52,424 nt of DNA from Planctomycetaceae bacterium (GCA_012959465.1 DUDC01000086.1:1-52424), one strand, 5' to 3'. Shown: positions 27,401 through 36,667, numbered from the stretch's first letter. Numbers and translations are program-made. Notes: generated by a model not told the origin, from the sequence alone.

Positions 27401-27972
27401 ACTCGATTGCCATGCCGTCCGTGCGACGTATGCTGCTCCTCTCCGACCCTCAAGTGGAACGACGGGTAACCGAGATTTGGGGACTCGTTCTCGGTGCGAC
27501 GACCGACGAGATGCAACAGGCGATGGCGAGGATACGTCAGGTGTTGATTGAAGGAACGGGAAATCCCTACAACGGACGCGAAATGTTCGCCCAAACATGC
27601 GCAAAGTGCCACCGTTTGTTTGACAAGGGGCAGAACATTGGTCCCGACCTGACTGCATTCAAACGCGACGATATCGACAACATGTTGTTGAATATCGTCA
27701 ATCCGAGCCTTGCGATTCGCGAGGGGTACGAAACGTATGTCATTTACACCATCGACGGGCGAGTGCTCAGTGGTTTGGTAACGGACAAGGACAATCAGGT
27801 CGTGACACTGCGTGCGGCGGATGGCCGTGTTCATGTGATCCAGGTCGACGATATTGATGAGATGCGAGCTGTGCCCACTTCCATTATGCCGGAGGGGGTT
27901 TTCAAGGAACTGACCGACCAGCAGCTACGAGACTTGTTTGCCTACCTGAGGGGAACGCAGCCGTTACCATGA
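24493..27972 (+). CDS. Exported PVC-type multidomain cytochrome c with propeller and HEAT repeats
   Basis: Large secreted redox protein, 1159 residues. Order: signal peptide (MRKSLVLLVLVCGLLTGSRV); an N-terminal jelly-roll/sugar-binding-like region (about 30-205, WKAVAIPDQWKRPPAEIQS); a DUF7133/PVC-type beta-propeller (about 255-640) with DNGDGY/DGDDVPDGDP-like calcium loops and GADKITIHEDRDGDGYFET; HEAT-like repeats (about 660-990); and a C-terminal cytochrome c domain with heme motif CAKCH (C1036, C1039, H1040) and the family tail GYETYVIYTIDGRVLSGLV. The family is found mainly in Planctomycetota/Verrucomicrobiota, where it is thought to oxidise a sugar or similar substrate and pass electrons on. 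ATG 24493 is chosen because the signal peptide starts there, although the frame is open further upstream. Confidence 0.9.
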   Translation: MRKSLVLLVLVCGLLTGSRVLMAQQPWKAVAIPDQWKRPPAEIQSKGNGFAWYVCRFRAPADWAKQRPQLFAEPADDARQYFLDGTRVASCGVFPPQYRSGLGSADRYAIPPKAWADSAEHTMAIRLYLNASRTNFNVAAPVIFAGDDAIRLRGEWSFHVGDLQDLDLLANVEAAFVGKIEAREIVEATLKKLDNDAGPQTTAQALEKFKVPDDLAVDLVLSDPDIGQPLSVKFDAKGRLWVVEYLQYPNPAGLTMLSRDKYLRAVYDKVPAAPPNHFPGADKITIHEDRDGDGYFETHKTFVDGLSLVSSFAIGGGGVWVLNPPYLLFYPDKDGDDVPDGDPEVRLQGFGMEDSHSIANSIRWGPDGWLYAAQGSTVTGQIRAPSDKPTAAVHSMGQLIWRYHPTARKYEIFAEGGGNTFGVEIDSDGRVYSGHNGGDTRGFHYVQGGYYRKGFGKHGELSNPYAYGYFAAMAHHKVLRFTHTFIFYEADALPKKYQGQLFGVQPLLSHVVISDVSADRSSFRTKDIGYAIESSDPWFRPVDVQLGPDGSIYVADLYEQRIDHASHYQGRVHRESGRIYRIRNKDGRSKPVLLDGLSDEELLSKLLDPNRWVRQTALQLWSDRPQRQKWVPQLLDRLAAADGQIALELLWTLHRSGGFDQTVAMELIHHKTPQVREWTVRLIGDQLAVTQSIAEELIELARGEPNVHVRSQLASTARRIPGVYAIPLIATLAARRGDAGEIHIPLLLWWALEHHADDQGEVIIDLLRDKNLWAAPLVKDQLIPRLARRWASGKRRDMLRLAKLFAAAPTSADTKQLLTGVEQAFQGRSLAGVPKELADAIAATGGASLALRVRQGDRKAIDEAVSVIRDARADAKQRRQNIELLAQLGELQLVPILLGLVQNDPSQDVRATAISGLGNFDAARIPQELLALLPKLNDDLRAVTVEVLATRSSWTVALLGELKAGRIEKDSIAMPSVRRMLLLSDPQVERRVTEIWGLVLGATTDEMQQAMARIRQVLIEGTGNPYNGREMFAQTCAKCHRLFDKGQNIGPDLTAFKRDDIDNMLLNIVNPSLAIREGYETYVIYTIDGRVLSGLVTDKDNQVVTLRAADGRVHVIQVDDIDEMRAVPTSIMPEGVFKELTDQQLRDLFAYLRGTQPLP

Positions 27973-28038
27973 TAACGATTGCAACAGAAGAAGAAGTTCC
28001 CGACGATTGCACAGCCACCTAGGAGAGTGAAGTTCACC

Positions 28039-29010
28039 ATGAGTCAACCACGAGTCTTCGTTACTCGCAGAATTCCAGTCGCCGGTTTGGACCGGATCGA
28101 GACCGAGTGCAATGCGGAGGTGTGGCAGGAGCCGTTGCCACCTCCCCGCAATCTACTATTGGAAAAGGTCGTTGGTTGTGACGGAATCCTCACCCTTCTG
28201 ACCGATAAGATCGATGCTGAGTTGATGGACGCCGCCGGTCCACAACTGAAAGTTGTCAGTAATTTCGCGGTGGGCTACAACAACATTGATATCGATGAAG
28301 CAACAAAGCGTGGGATTCAGGTCGGAAACACCCCTGACGTCCTGACCGACGCGACTGCCGACATGGCGATGTCGTTGATGTTGTCCGCCGCTCGTCGCAT
28401 CATCGAGAGTCAGGACTACGTACGGCAGCAGCAGTGGAAGACCTGGGAACCGCTCGGCTTGATCGGACAGGATTTAGTTGGGAAGACAATTGGCATCGTC
28501 GGGATGGGACGGATTGGTTATGCGGCAGCCAAACGATGTCGCGGCGGCTGGGACATGAAAGTTCTGTACAGCGACCATTTCGTGAACGAAAAGGCCGAGA
28601 CGGGGCTTGGAGCTCAGCGAGTCGACTTTGAAACTCTGTTAAAGGAATCCGACTTCGTTTCGGTCCACACATCGCTAGATGAGACAACGAAGGGGATGTT
28701 CAATAGGGCGGCCTTCGAGCTAATGAAGCCGACAGCCGTCTTCGTGAATACGGCGCGAGGACCGATTCACGACCAGGGCGACCTCTATACGGCACTCAAC
28801 ACCGGTCAGATCTTCTCGGCAGGGTTAGATGTGACGGACCCGGAACCGATATTGCCAGATGACCCATTGCTGACGCTCAGTAATTGCGTTATCGCTCCTC
28901 ACATCGCCAGTGCGACAGTATCTAGTCGAGACGGAATGGCAACGATCGCTGCGGATAATCTGCTGGCCGGAGTTCTTGGACAGCCTCTGCAATGCAGGGT
29001 CACCTCGTAG
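28039..29010 (+). CDS. D-2-hydroxyacid dehydrogenase (glyoxylate/hydroxypyruvate reductase type)
   Basis: NAD(P)-dependent D-isomer-specific 2-hydroxyacid dehydrogenase, 323 residues, most like glyoxylate/hydroxypyruvate reductases (GyaR type). Seen are the nucleotide loop GIVGMGRIGYAAAKR, the catalytic arginine in NTARGPIHD, the glutamate in LDVTDPEP and the histidine in IAPHIASAT, plus SNFAVGYNNIDIDEATKRGI near the N-terminus. It reduces glyoxylate or hydroxypyruvate, or oxidises D-glycerate, in the cytoplasm. ATG 28039 is chosen over earlier in-frame codons because the homologous start MSQPRVFVTR is there; AGGAG at 28021 is a little far. The next gene begins two bases after its stop, so the helicase is probably translated from the same message. 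Confidence 0.93.
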   Translation: MSQPRVFVTRRIPVAGLDRIETECNAEVWQEPLPPPRNLLLEKVVGCDGILTLLTDKIDAELMDAAGPQLKVVSNFAVGYNNIDIDEATKRGIQVGNTPDVLTDATADMAMSLMLSAARRIIESQDYVRQQQWKTWEPLGLIGQDLVGKTIGIVGMGRIGYAAAKRCRGGWDMKVLYSDHFVNEKAETGLGAQRVDFETLLKESDFVSVHTSLDETTKGMFNRAAFELMKPTAVFVNTARGPIHDQGDLYTALNTGQIFSAGLDVTDPEPILPDDPLLTLSNCVIAPHIASATVSSRDGMATIAADNLLAGVLGQPLQCRVTS

Positions 29011-29012
29011 TC

Positions 29013-31259
29013 ATGAACGGCACGCCTACGCGAGACGACATTGCCGCCGAGTTTTTTGAGAAGCTTCCCTTTGAACCGTATCCAGTTCAAGAGGAAGCGA
29101 TGTTGGCGTGGTTCACGTCCCCGCAAGGTGTACTCGTTTGCGCCCCAACCGGGACGGGAAAGACCTTGATTGCCGAGGCCGCGATTTATGAGGCGTTGAG
29201 GACCGGAAAACGAATTTACTATACCACTCCGCTCATCGCACTCACCGATCAGAAGTTTACCGATATTCAAGAAGCGGCGCAGCAATGGGGATTTTCTGCG
29301 GACGACATAGGATTGGTCACGGGTAACCGGCGTGTCAATCCGGACGCAAAAGTGTTAGTCGTTGTCGCGGAAATACTGTTTAACCGGCTGCTGCAGGGTT
29401 CCGACGAATTCAAAGACGTCTTCGCGGTCGTCATGGACGAGTTTCATAACTTCAACGATCCAGAACGAGGAATGGTGTGGGAACTTAGTCTTGGTCTGTT
29501 GCCTGCACACACGCGTCTGTTGCTACTTTCCGCGACCGTCGGCAACGCCTTTGAGTTTGTGAGATGGTTGGATCTGAGCCACAACCATCGTTTGCAATTA
29601 GTAGAAGGTAAGGAACGAAAGGTGCCGCTGTCATATCAGTGGGTTGGCGACGAGTTGTTGGCCGACTTTGTTGAAACACTTGCGGCCGGGGGCGATGAGG
29701 TGAGGCGGACACCTGCTTTGGTGTTCTGCTTTAACCGTGACATCTGTTGGTCGATTGCCGAAATGATCAAGGGCAAGAAGGTGTTGTTTGATGGCCAAAA
29801 GAAGCAGATTTCCGTTGCCCTGGAAAAGTACGATTTCAATGACGGAGCTGGGCCGAAACTGAAGCAGTTGTTGATGCGTGGTGTCGGTGTGCATCACGCG
29901 GGAGTGTTGCCAAAGTACCGACGCATTGTCGAGGATTTTTTTCAACAGAAACTCCTCTCGTTCGCGGTTTGTACCGAGACTTTGGCGGCCGGAATCAACT
30001 TGCCGGCTAGAAGCGTCATCGTGCCCAATTTGTTAAAGGGACCACCAGGCGACAAAAAACTACTTGACCCCAGCTCGGCTCACCAAATGTTCGGTCGCGC
30101 GGGCAGGCCGCAATTTGACACGCATGGTTACGTCTACGCCTTGGCGCATGAAGATGATGTGAAGATTCTACGCTGGCAAGTGAAGTACGATCAGATTCCC
30201 GAGGACACGAAAGATCCTGGCCTGCGAAAGGCAAAGAAGGCACTGAAAAAGAAAATGCCAAAGCGGCGTTCGACGGAACAGTATTGGAGAGAAGGGCAGT
30301 TTGAGCAGCTGCAATCCGCGACGCCCAGAAAGCTGTCGAGCCGTGGTGTCATTCCATGGCGGTTGCTCGCGCACATGCTGAACATTTCGTCCGACGTTAA
30401 GCCGTTACGAGAGTTGGTTTCCAAACGCCTGCTACCTGAGAAAGCGCTACAGCGAGCGGCCAAAGTGCTTGATGGCATGTTGTTGACCTTGTCCCGCGCT
30501 GGATACATCGAATTGGAACCGCAGCCACCGTGGGATGACGAACAAGCAATGGCCTCGTATCGAGCGGAGTTGGCTCAGCCGACCGATCGACTGGACGACT
30601 TGCTTCATTTGCGAAGTGTGAACCCTCTTTACGGCGTATTCTTGACACATCAATTGGGGATCGCGGATCGGGGTGAGCGATTGCAGGCGTTGGAGAGCCT
30701 GTTGGAGCTGCCTGGATCACTCGGTCCTGCCGTAAGAGTACCTCATTACGACGTCCTGCCCGCCGGACCGCTGGCGATGGAACGGCTTGATCCACGGTTG
30801 CTGCAATTGGGTTTGGCCACCGTACAAGAACTAACCGGTGAGGACCCAGATGAGGAGGAAGACCGTAGCCGCATGTTTGCCGAAGAGCGGCCGCGGGTAC
30901 TCAAGTTGGCTGACAAACTGCTGGCGTTGTTTGAACACGATTTTCCTGGTGTCCACGACGTACGCATCCGGTCGGTATGGGTAGCCGGTGAGGTATTTGA
31001 GTATGGAACAGACTTCAACAAGTACATTACAAGCAATCGTCTTCAGAGGCAGGAGGGAGTCGTGTTTCGCCACTTGCTACGGATGATGTTGCTTTGCACG
31101 GAATTGGAGCCTCTCACGCCCTTGGATGCCGACGAGGCCGAGTGGCTTGAATTTTTGCGAGATACATCCAGCCGGCTCTCGGCGATCTGTCGGAATGTCG
31201 ATCCCGCTAGCACGGACAAGGCGTTGCAACAGGCGGCGGTCAGTCGGGGGGAGGTGTAA
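29013..31259 (+). CDS. Ski2-like superfamily 2 DEAD/DEAH-box helicase
   Basis: ATP-dependent helicase of about 748 residues in the Ski2-like branch of superfamily 2. Motifs in order: Q-like entry FEPYPVQEEAM, motif I APTGTGKT, TTPLIALTDQK, motif II MDEFHNF (DEFH instead of DExH with varied fourth residue), motif III LSATVGN, HHAGVLPKYR, TETLAAGINLPA, motif VI QMFGRAGRPQF. A long C-terminal region (about 420-748) contains a basic KKALKKKMPKRR patch and further helical parts that resemble the DUF3516 region of bacterial Ski2-like helicases. The start is ATG 29013, two bases past the previous stop; ATG 28992 would overlap that gene. Substrate, RNA or DNA, is unknown. The following gene encodes another superfamily 2 motor. 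Confidence 0.9.
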   Translation: MNGTPTRDDIAAEFFEKLPFEPYPVQEEAMLAWFTSPQGVLVCAPTGTGKTLIAEAAIYEALRTGKRIYYTTPLIALTDQKFTDIQEAAQQWGFSADDIGLVTGNRRVNPDAKVLVVVAEILFNRLLQGSDEFKDVFAVVMDEFHNFNDPERGMVWELSLGLLPAHTRLLLLSATVGNAFEFVRWLDLSHNHRLQLVEGKERKVPLSYQWVGDELLADFVETLAAGGDEVRRTPALVFCFNRDICWSIAEMIKGKKVLFDGQKKQISVALEKYDFNDGAGPKLKQLLMRGVGVHHAGVLPKYRRIVEDFFQQKLLSFAVCTETLAAGINLPARSVIVPNLLKGPPGDKKLLDPSSAHQMFGRAGRPQFDTHGYVYALAHEDDVKILRWQVKYDQIPEDTKDPGLRKAKKALKKKMPKRRSTEQYWREGQFEQLQSATPRKLSSRGVIPWRLLAHMLNISSDVKPLRELVSKRLLPEKALQRAAKVLDGMLLTLSRAGYIELEPQPPWDDEQAMASYRAELAQPTDRLDDLLHLRSVNPLYGVFLTHQLGIADRGERLQALESLLELPGSLGPAVRVPHYDVLPAGPLAMERLDPRLLQLGLATVQELTGEDPDEEEDRSRMFAEERPRVLKLADKLLALFEHDFPGVHDVRIRSVWVAGEVFEYGTDFNKYITSNRLQRQEGVVFRHLLRMMLLCTELEPLTPLDADEAEWLEFLRDTSSRLSAICRNVDPASTDKALQQAAVSRGEV

Positions 31260-31392
31260 AGCCTGCCATTCATCCTGTTTTCTCGATGAACATGCAAACC
31301 TTCATTGCCGACCCACGCAATGAAGATTAAACTGGAAGTTTTGCCCCTTAAGACTGACACCAGAGATTTCGAGCACGGAGGCCGCAATCACC

Positions 31393-34300
31393 ATGACTCT
31401 TTCGGAAGGACTGAAATCGCACTTCAACTCCAAGCAGATCCGCGGTGGGCAGGTACACTTTGACGCGGGACGTGTGGCGTTGTTGCATCAGTCGACGGAT
31501 TCGGCTTCTCTTGAGGTCCGAGACCGGCGAAAGGCCTACTTTGTTGAACTCTCTAATTTGGGCGAGTCGGTACGTGCGCACTGTGAATGCGGCACGTTTC
31601 GGCGTGGCCAGCTGTGTGGGCACCTCTGGGCAGCGATTCTGACATTAGACGACGCTGGGGTCGCCTTTTCGCCACCGATGGGTGTATGGCGGCAGCAACT
31701 CGAAAAAATGATCGAGTCGGCTCCAAACTATCGTTCGTTGGAGCCTGGGGCGTTGAACACCAGCGGAACGGAGTTGGTGTATGTGTTGCACACGGAGGAT
31801 CTCACCGAGTCCGACAACGTGAAAATTCGGCTTTATGAGCGCACGCGGCGGAAAACGGGTGAGTGGGGAAAACCGCGAAAGTACTATGTCGATACGACGC
31901 CGCTTGTTCAGATTCCGGATTCGCAGGACCGGGAAATTCTCGCTTTACTTGGCGCGCGGCAATCGGATGGCGGGCAATGGAACCGCTACAACGAAGAAGC
32001 GAAACACGCGATTGCGATGGAATCGGGGATTTGGGACATCGCTATTCCCAAGATCGCTGCGACAGGTCGATTTTTTTGGCGGCAGAGTGGTCGTGAGCCT
32101 CTTGATTCCAAACGCTGTTTGTCCTGGGATGGTGATGAACCATACGATTTCAAGCTGAAGAGTACCGAGGACGATGACGGAAATCTTACGCTGCACGGAA
32201 CACTTGAGCGCCGCGAAGAATCGATCGCGCTCGACGAGCCCGTACTGATATTCGCCACCTCTGAAGTCCTCCTCCATGACCGCATGATTCGCTTTTCTCC
32301 ACCCGAGTCATTCGTCTGGATTCGGACGTTACGCCACGCTGGCACAATTTCCGTCCCAAAGGACGATCGCCAGGACTTCAGTCAGCTGTTTGCTTCGACG
32401 CCCATCCCGGCGAACAGCGAATTGGCCGATGACATTCAATTTGAGACCATCACGGTATCACCCGTCCCGCTGTTGAGGGTCAAAGACGGTCAACGCGGTG
32501 CGTACGTAGCGAGCGTCCGTTTCTTCTACGGTCCATTGGAGATTGAGGCTGGGAAACACCTAGAGAATTTGGTCGATGGTGAATCTCGCCGAGTCTACCG
32601 ACGCGATCGCCTCGCCGAAGAACGGTGTGGAGAGACGCTCGAGTTGGCGATCGACGAATTCTGCGGGAGTTTTTATGGCAGCTACCGAGAGGAGGTGACA
32701 TTTCCTGTTTCGACGCTTCCCGAACTAGCCAACCATTTGATGGAACTGGGTTGGCGAGTCGATGTTCGCGGCAAGAAACTGCATCGCGCCGGAAAGATTC
32801 ATCTCAAAGTAGCGAGCAAGGTCGACTGGTTTGAATTGGGAGGAGAAGTCTCTTTTGGCGATACGTCTGTTGGTTACCCGGAATTGCTCAAGGCGATCCG
32901 CGCTGGTCGGGCGGTCGTTCAGCTTGCCGATGGAACGACCGGGTTGTTACCGACAGAATTCCTTGAGCAACATCGCCGATTCGGCGAATTGGCCGATCTC
33001 ACGGATGGCACCGTACGATTTCAATTGAGCCAGGCGATGATTCTTGACAGCTTGCTGGCCACACAAGACTCGTTGCGCTTCGACACGGATGCTCGATTTG
33101 ACGAGACGCTAAAGAAAGTGCGAGAGTTTAGCGGAATTCACCCTCGCGACGAACCAACTGGGTTCGTTGGTACGCTGCGCGAGTATCAGAAAGAGGGGCT
33201 CGGCTGGTTGGATTTTCTCAAGGAGTTTCGATTTGGTGGGTGTCTGGCTGACGACATGGGGTTGGGGAAGACCGTTCAGGTGCTGGCGATGTTGGTCAAG
33301 CATCATCGGCCAGATCCGAAATGCGAATCGTCGAAGATCGGCCCATCGCTCGTCGTAGCTCCCAAGAGTCTGATCTTTAATTGGATCGAGGAGGCAGCCC
33401 GATTCACACCGGAACTCAAAGTGTTGGATTACACGGGGACGCAACGGCGCTCCCTGATGGACAAATTGTCCGAATTTGATATTGTTATCACGACCTACGG
33501 CACGTTGCGTCGCGATATTGTTGAACTAAAGGACGTGACCTTCGACTTTGCAATTCTCGACGAAGCGCAAGCGATCAAGAACCATCAGTCACAGACTGCT
33601 AAGGCCTGTCGACTGATCACGGCCAAGAACCGGTTGGCCATGACAGGAACCCCCGTGGAGAACCACTTGGGTGATTTGTGGTCTCTCTTCGAGTTTCTCA
33701 ACCCGGGCATACTTGGGTCAAACGGCTTCTTTCAATCACTGGTTCCTCGTGCCGAAGCGAGTGAAGAGGAATCGTCATCGTTGGACTGGCTATCAAAAGG
33801 GCTGAGACCGTATATCCTTCGGCGGACTAAGAGCCAGGTGTTGGACGACCTGCCCGAGAAGCTTGAACAAACGCTCTATTGCGATATGGAACCGACTCAG
33901 CACAAGATGTACAACGAGTTGCGAGACTTTTTCCGATCTAGCCTCAATGCGAAAATCGAGTCGGATGGGTTGAATCGCTCCAAGATCCACGTCTTGGAAG
34001 CACTGCTCCGCCTGCGACAAGTGGCTTGTCATCCGGCACTTGTCGATCCCAAAAAGAAGCGCGCTTCCAGCGCCAAGTTAGACCTGTTGGTCGAACAGGT
34101 TCGCGAGGTCACGGAGGAAGGCCACAAAGCACTGGTCTTCTCCCAATTCACTTCATTCCTCGACCTGGTCAAACCGCAGTTGGACAAGCACGGGATCGTC
34201 TACGAGTACTTGGATGGTAAGACAAGGAAACGCGCTGAACGAGTGAAACGATTTCAGGAGGACAAAGACTGTTCCGCTTTCTTGATTAGTCTCAAAGCTG

Positions 34301-34575
34301 GCGGTCATGGCCTGAATTTGACTGCCGCGGATTATGTCTTCATCTTGGACCCATGGTGGAATCCGGCCGTTGAGGCCCAAGCCATTGACCGAGCTCACCG
34401 CATTGGGCAAACGAAGCGAGTGTTTGCATACCGTATTATTTGCCGCAATACGGTCGAGGACAAAATCCTTGAGCTTCAACAACGCAAGAAAGATCTTGCC
34501 GATGCCATCATCACCGAAAACAACAGCGTGATCCGAAATCTCAGCAATGAGGATCTGGCAATCCTCTTGAGCTGA
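31393..34575 (+). CDS. SNF2-family ATPase with N-terminal SWIM zinc finger
   Basis: A 1060-residue SWI2/SNF2-type DNA translocase. A SWIM zinc finger is near the N-terminus: C64-x-C66 then C75-x-H77 in HCECGTFRRGQLCGH. A long middle region (about 90-575) has no recognised fold by eye. The SNF2 core follows: DDMGLGKT (620-627), DEAQAIKN (from 723), MTGTPVENHLGDLWSLFEFL, then the helicase C domain with FSQFTSFLDL, SLKAGGHGLNLTAADYVF, DPWWNPAVEAQAIDRAHRIGQT and the closing RIICRNTVEDKI. SWIM-SNF2 bacterial proteins are thought to remodel or displace nucleoprotein. It follows the Ski2-like gene by 133 bases, with a plausible own promoter. The protein is cytoplasmic. Confidence 0.93.
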   Translation: MTLSEGLKSHFNSKQIRGGQVHFDAGRVALLHQSTDSASLEVRDRRKAYFVELSNLGESVRAHCECGTFRRGQLCGHLWAAILTLDDAGVAFSPPMGVWRQQLEKMIESAPNYRSLEPGALNTSGTELVYVLHTEDLTESDNVKIRLYERTRRKTGEWGKPRKYYVDTTPLVQIPDSQDREILALLGARQSDGGQWNRYNEEAKHAIAMESGIWDIAIPKIAATGRFFWRQSGREPLDSKRCLSWDGDEPYDFKLKSTEDDDGNLTLHGTLERREESIALDEPVLIFATSEVLLHDRMIRFSPPESFVWIRTLRHAGTISVPKDDRQDFSQLFASTPIPANSELADDIQFETITVSPVPLLRVKDGQRGAYVASVRFFYGPLEIEAGKHLENLVDGESRRVYRRDRLAEERCGETLELAIDEFCGSFYGSYREEVTFPVSTLPELANHLMELGWRVDVRGKKLHRAGKIHLKVASKVDWFELGGEVSFGDTSVGYPELLKAIRAGRAVVQLADGTTGLLPTEFLEQHRRFGELADLTDGTVRFQLSQAMILDSLLATQDSLRFDTDARFDETLKKVREFSGIHPRDEPTGFVGTLREYQKEGLGWLDFLKEFRFGGCLADDMGLGKTVQVLAMLVKHHRPDPKCESSKIGPSLVVAPKSLIFNWIEEAARFTPELKVLDYTGTQRRSLMDKLSEFDIVITTYGTLRRDIVELKDVTFDFAILDEAQAIKNHQSQTAKACRLITAKNRLAMTGTPVENHLGDLWSLFEFLNPGILGSNGFFQSLVPRAEASEEESSSLDWLSKGLRPYILRRTKSQVLDDLPEKLEQTLYCDMEPTQHKMYNELRDFFRSSLNAKIESDGLNRSKIHVLEALLRLRQVACHPALVDPKKKRASSAKLDLLVEQVREVTEEGHKALVFSQFTSFLDLVKPQLDKHGIVYEYLDGKTRKRAERVKRFQEDKDCSAFLISLKAGGHGLNLTAADYVFILDPWWNPAVEAQAIDRAHRIGQTKRVFAYRIICRNTVEDKILELQQRKKDLADAIITENNSVIRNLSNEDLAILLS

Positions 34576-34623
34576 GGCTTTGTCCCCACTCCGGATTCAA
34601 TGTGAGGCACTGTCTCCGCGATC

Positions 34624-35796
34624 TCAGTTTTTCGCCACGCCACCAAACGTCACACAGATCGGCGTCGGGCAAAAGACCGAATGTCGTTGGTACTGTAGCA
34701 TTCCAGTTTGCTGATCGATGGAAAACAGACTCAGCGTGTTGGAGTCCCGACCTGCTGCGATGAGCCATCGACCGGTCGGATCGACGTTGAAGTTTCGCGG
34801 CCAACTACCACGAATTGGCTCGACTTCGCTGAGCCGAAGCTTGCCCGTGTCGGCGTGAATGCGAAAAACCGAAATCGAATCGTGACCTCGATTCGCGGCG
34901 TACAGGAATTTACCGTTGGGATGGACACGGATTTCGGAGGCAGCGTTAAACTCCTCACCTGCTTTTTGGGATTCAGTCAGTGTGGGGATCGTCTGCAAAC
35001 TGCTCAATCGCCCACCCTCCGCGTCGTATCCGAAGACGGTTACGGAAAGGGCCAGTTCATTCAAGACGTAGGCAAATCGCCCGTTCGGGTGAAATTTGAA
35101 GTGTCGGGGACCTCCGCCGGGAGGTGAGGATCCGTGTCCGTGCGCCGTCAATGAAAGTGTATCGGGATTGAGTTTGTAGATGACGACTTGATCGAGACCC
35201 AAATCTGGTACAAACGCGAAATGATTGTTGGCATCGGTGCCAACCCAATGGGCGTGCGGTGAATCCTGACGATTGCCGACTACCTTCGATCCACCTTCGT
35301 GCTTGATCAGTACGGCGCGTTCACCGAGTTGGCCAGTATCGGCGATAGGGAACATCGCCACCGACCCACCGCCGTATTGTGCCGTCAATAGGCACTTTCC
35401 CGATCGATCGACGTTCAGATGAGCGGCCCCCCCATCGCCAATCTCTACCGAGCTGAGCGCTTTCAAGATCGACTCACCATCTTTTCTTTCGATGGCGAAA
35501 GCAGCGACGGCGCCGCGGCGATTGATCTGACAGGTGGCGTAGAGGATTTCTCCGTTAGGGTGCAACGTCACGAAACCTGGGTTTGCCAACTCGACTGCCA
35601 TTTTGGGCTTCGTCAATCGACCCGTGGCGACATTCAATTGGCAGTGGTACACACCTCGACTCAGCCCATTACCGGGTGTTGTCGTACCGATCCAGACGTC
35701 GATCGACTGACTGAAACAAACGGTTGGAAAAACGAACGAGACGATTGAAACGGCGACCAGGAATTGTCGCCAAACAATGTGGAGTTTCGATTGCAT
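34624..35796 (-). CDS. Exported lactonase-family seven-bladed propeller
   Basis: Secreted 390-residue protein of the lactonase (Pgl, 6-phosphogluconolactonase-like) beta-propeller family. It has a signal peptide (start MQSKLHIVWRQFLVAVSIV, cleavage near CFS/QS), then IDVWIGTTTPGNGLSRGVY and repeats of the form HPNGEILYA, HPNGRFAYVLNE and HPNGKFLYAANRGHDSI, typical of this family. The HPNG/DPTGR loops mark successive blades. Activity on a sugar lactone is the family expectation, but periplasmic copies may act on other lactones. The ATG at 35796 is chosen at the signal peptide; the frame is open 25 codons upstream. It is the last gene of a five-gene minus-strand run and its end is 48 bases from the SNF2 gene's end (convergent). 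Confidence 0.88.
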   Translation of the reverse strand: MQSKLHIVWRQFLVAVSIVSFVFPTVCFSQSIDVWIGTTTPGNGLSRGVYHCQLNVATGRLTKPKMAVELANPGFVTLHPNGEILYATCQINRRGAVAAFAIERKDGESILKALSSVEIGDGGAAHLNVDRSGKCLLTAQYGGGSVAMFPIADTGQLGERAVLIKHEGGSKVVGNRQDSPHAHWVGTDANNHFAFVPDLGLDQVVIYKLNPDTLSLTAHGHGSSPPGGGPRHFKFHPNGRFAYVLNELALSVTVFGYDAEGGRLSSLQTIPTLTESQKAGEEFNAASEIRVHPNGKFLYAANRGHDSISVFRIHADTGKLRLSEVEPIRGSWPRNFNVDPTGRWLIAAGRDSNTLSLFSIDQQTGMLQYQRHSVFCPTPICVTFGGVAKN

Positions 35797-35875
35797 GGTT
35801 TGGATTCCAATGAAGGATGAAGTGAGGGATCCGTAGTGCGTTATACGCCGCCGAATAAAAAAAGTCGACAAGTTA

Positions 35876-36667
35876 CTATCGTCCCGTATCGGGTGGATAG
35901 ACCCCCATCACACGTTGAGTGTAATCGATCGTAGATCCGGTCAAGATACCCGAGTCAGCACTAAGTAGGTACATGCACAGTCGAGCAACGTCGTCCGGCT
36001 TGATCAATCGCCCAAAGGGTGAGGCGGATTCTGCCGTCTTCAGCCAGTCAAGGGGGCTTCCTTGTTCGCCTTGGACTGCGTGTTCCGCGGGTGTGTCGGT
36101 CCAGCCGAGGTTGATCCCATTGACGCGGATACGATGTTGTCGAAGACCGTTTGCCGTGTTCTTGGTTAGCGTTCTCAGGGCTCCCTTTGTCGAGCTGTAG
36201 GCAACCAGATTGTCTTGTCCACAGTACGCGGCGACGGATAAAATATTGACAATGCTGCCAGCTATGTTGTCACGTTGCATGATTCTGGCGGCTTCCTGAA
36301 TCAACAGAAATGGTGCTCGAACGTTGATGGCGAAGAGCAGGTCCCAGAACTCAACCGACGTCTCTTCTAGAGTGCCACGGCTGGTGTTGGCGGCCGCATT
36401 CACCAGCCCGTCGACACGTCCAAAACGTTCATTGCACTGATGGACAATGTTGCGGCATTCATCGACGTTACCCAAGTCTGCAGGTACGAACAGCGCCTCA
36501 GTCCCCACTGTGTCGACCTGACTTGCCACGTTTTGTCCACGTTCTCGATTTCTACCTGTGATGACAACGCCTGCCGCGCCAGCTTGCGCCGCGTGCAACG
36601 CGACCGCTTCACCAATTCCCTGAGTTCCGCCAGTCACAATGATGACCTGCCCAGATAGTTTCGTCAT
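35876..36667 (-). CDS. Short-chain dehydrogenase/reductase
   Basis: Classical SDR, 263 residues. The cofactor loop is TGGTQGIG (about 12-19), the cofactor-supporting stretch is NAAANTSRG (in place of the usual NNAG), and the catalytic set includes the serine in NILSVAAYCG and YSSTK. It ends with the family C-terminal GSTIDYTQRVMG. A hydrophobic signal peptide is absent, so it should act in the cytoplasm, unlike its exported neighbours. It would reduce or oxidise a secondary alcohol or sugar using NAD(P)H. The neighbouring genes suggest a sugar-derived substrate; this is an inference. It is co-oriented with the lactonase gene. Confidence 0.9.
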   Translation of the reverse strand: MTKLSGQVIIVTGGTQGIGEAVALHAAQAGAAGVVITGRNRERGQNVASQVDTVGTEALFVPADLGNVDECRNIVHQCNERFGRVDGLVNAAANTSRGTLEETSVEFWDLLFAINVRAPFLLIQEAARIMQRDNIAGSIVNILSVAAYCGQDNLVAYSSTKGALRTLTKNTANGLRQHRIRVNGINLGWTDTPAEHAVQGEQGSPLDWLKTAESASPFGRLIKPDDVARLCMYLLSADSGILTGSTIDYTQRVMGVYPPDTGR

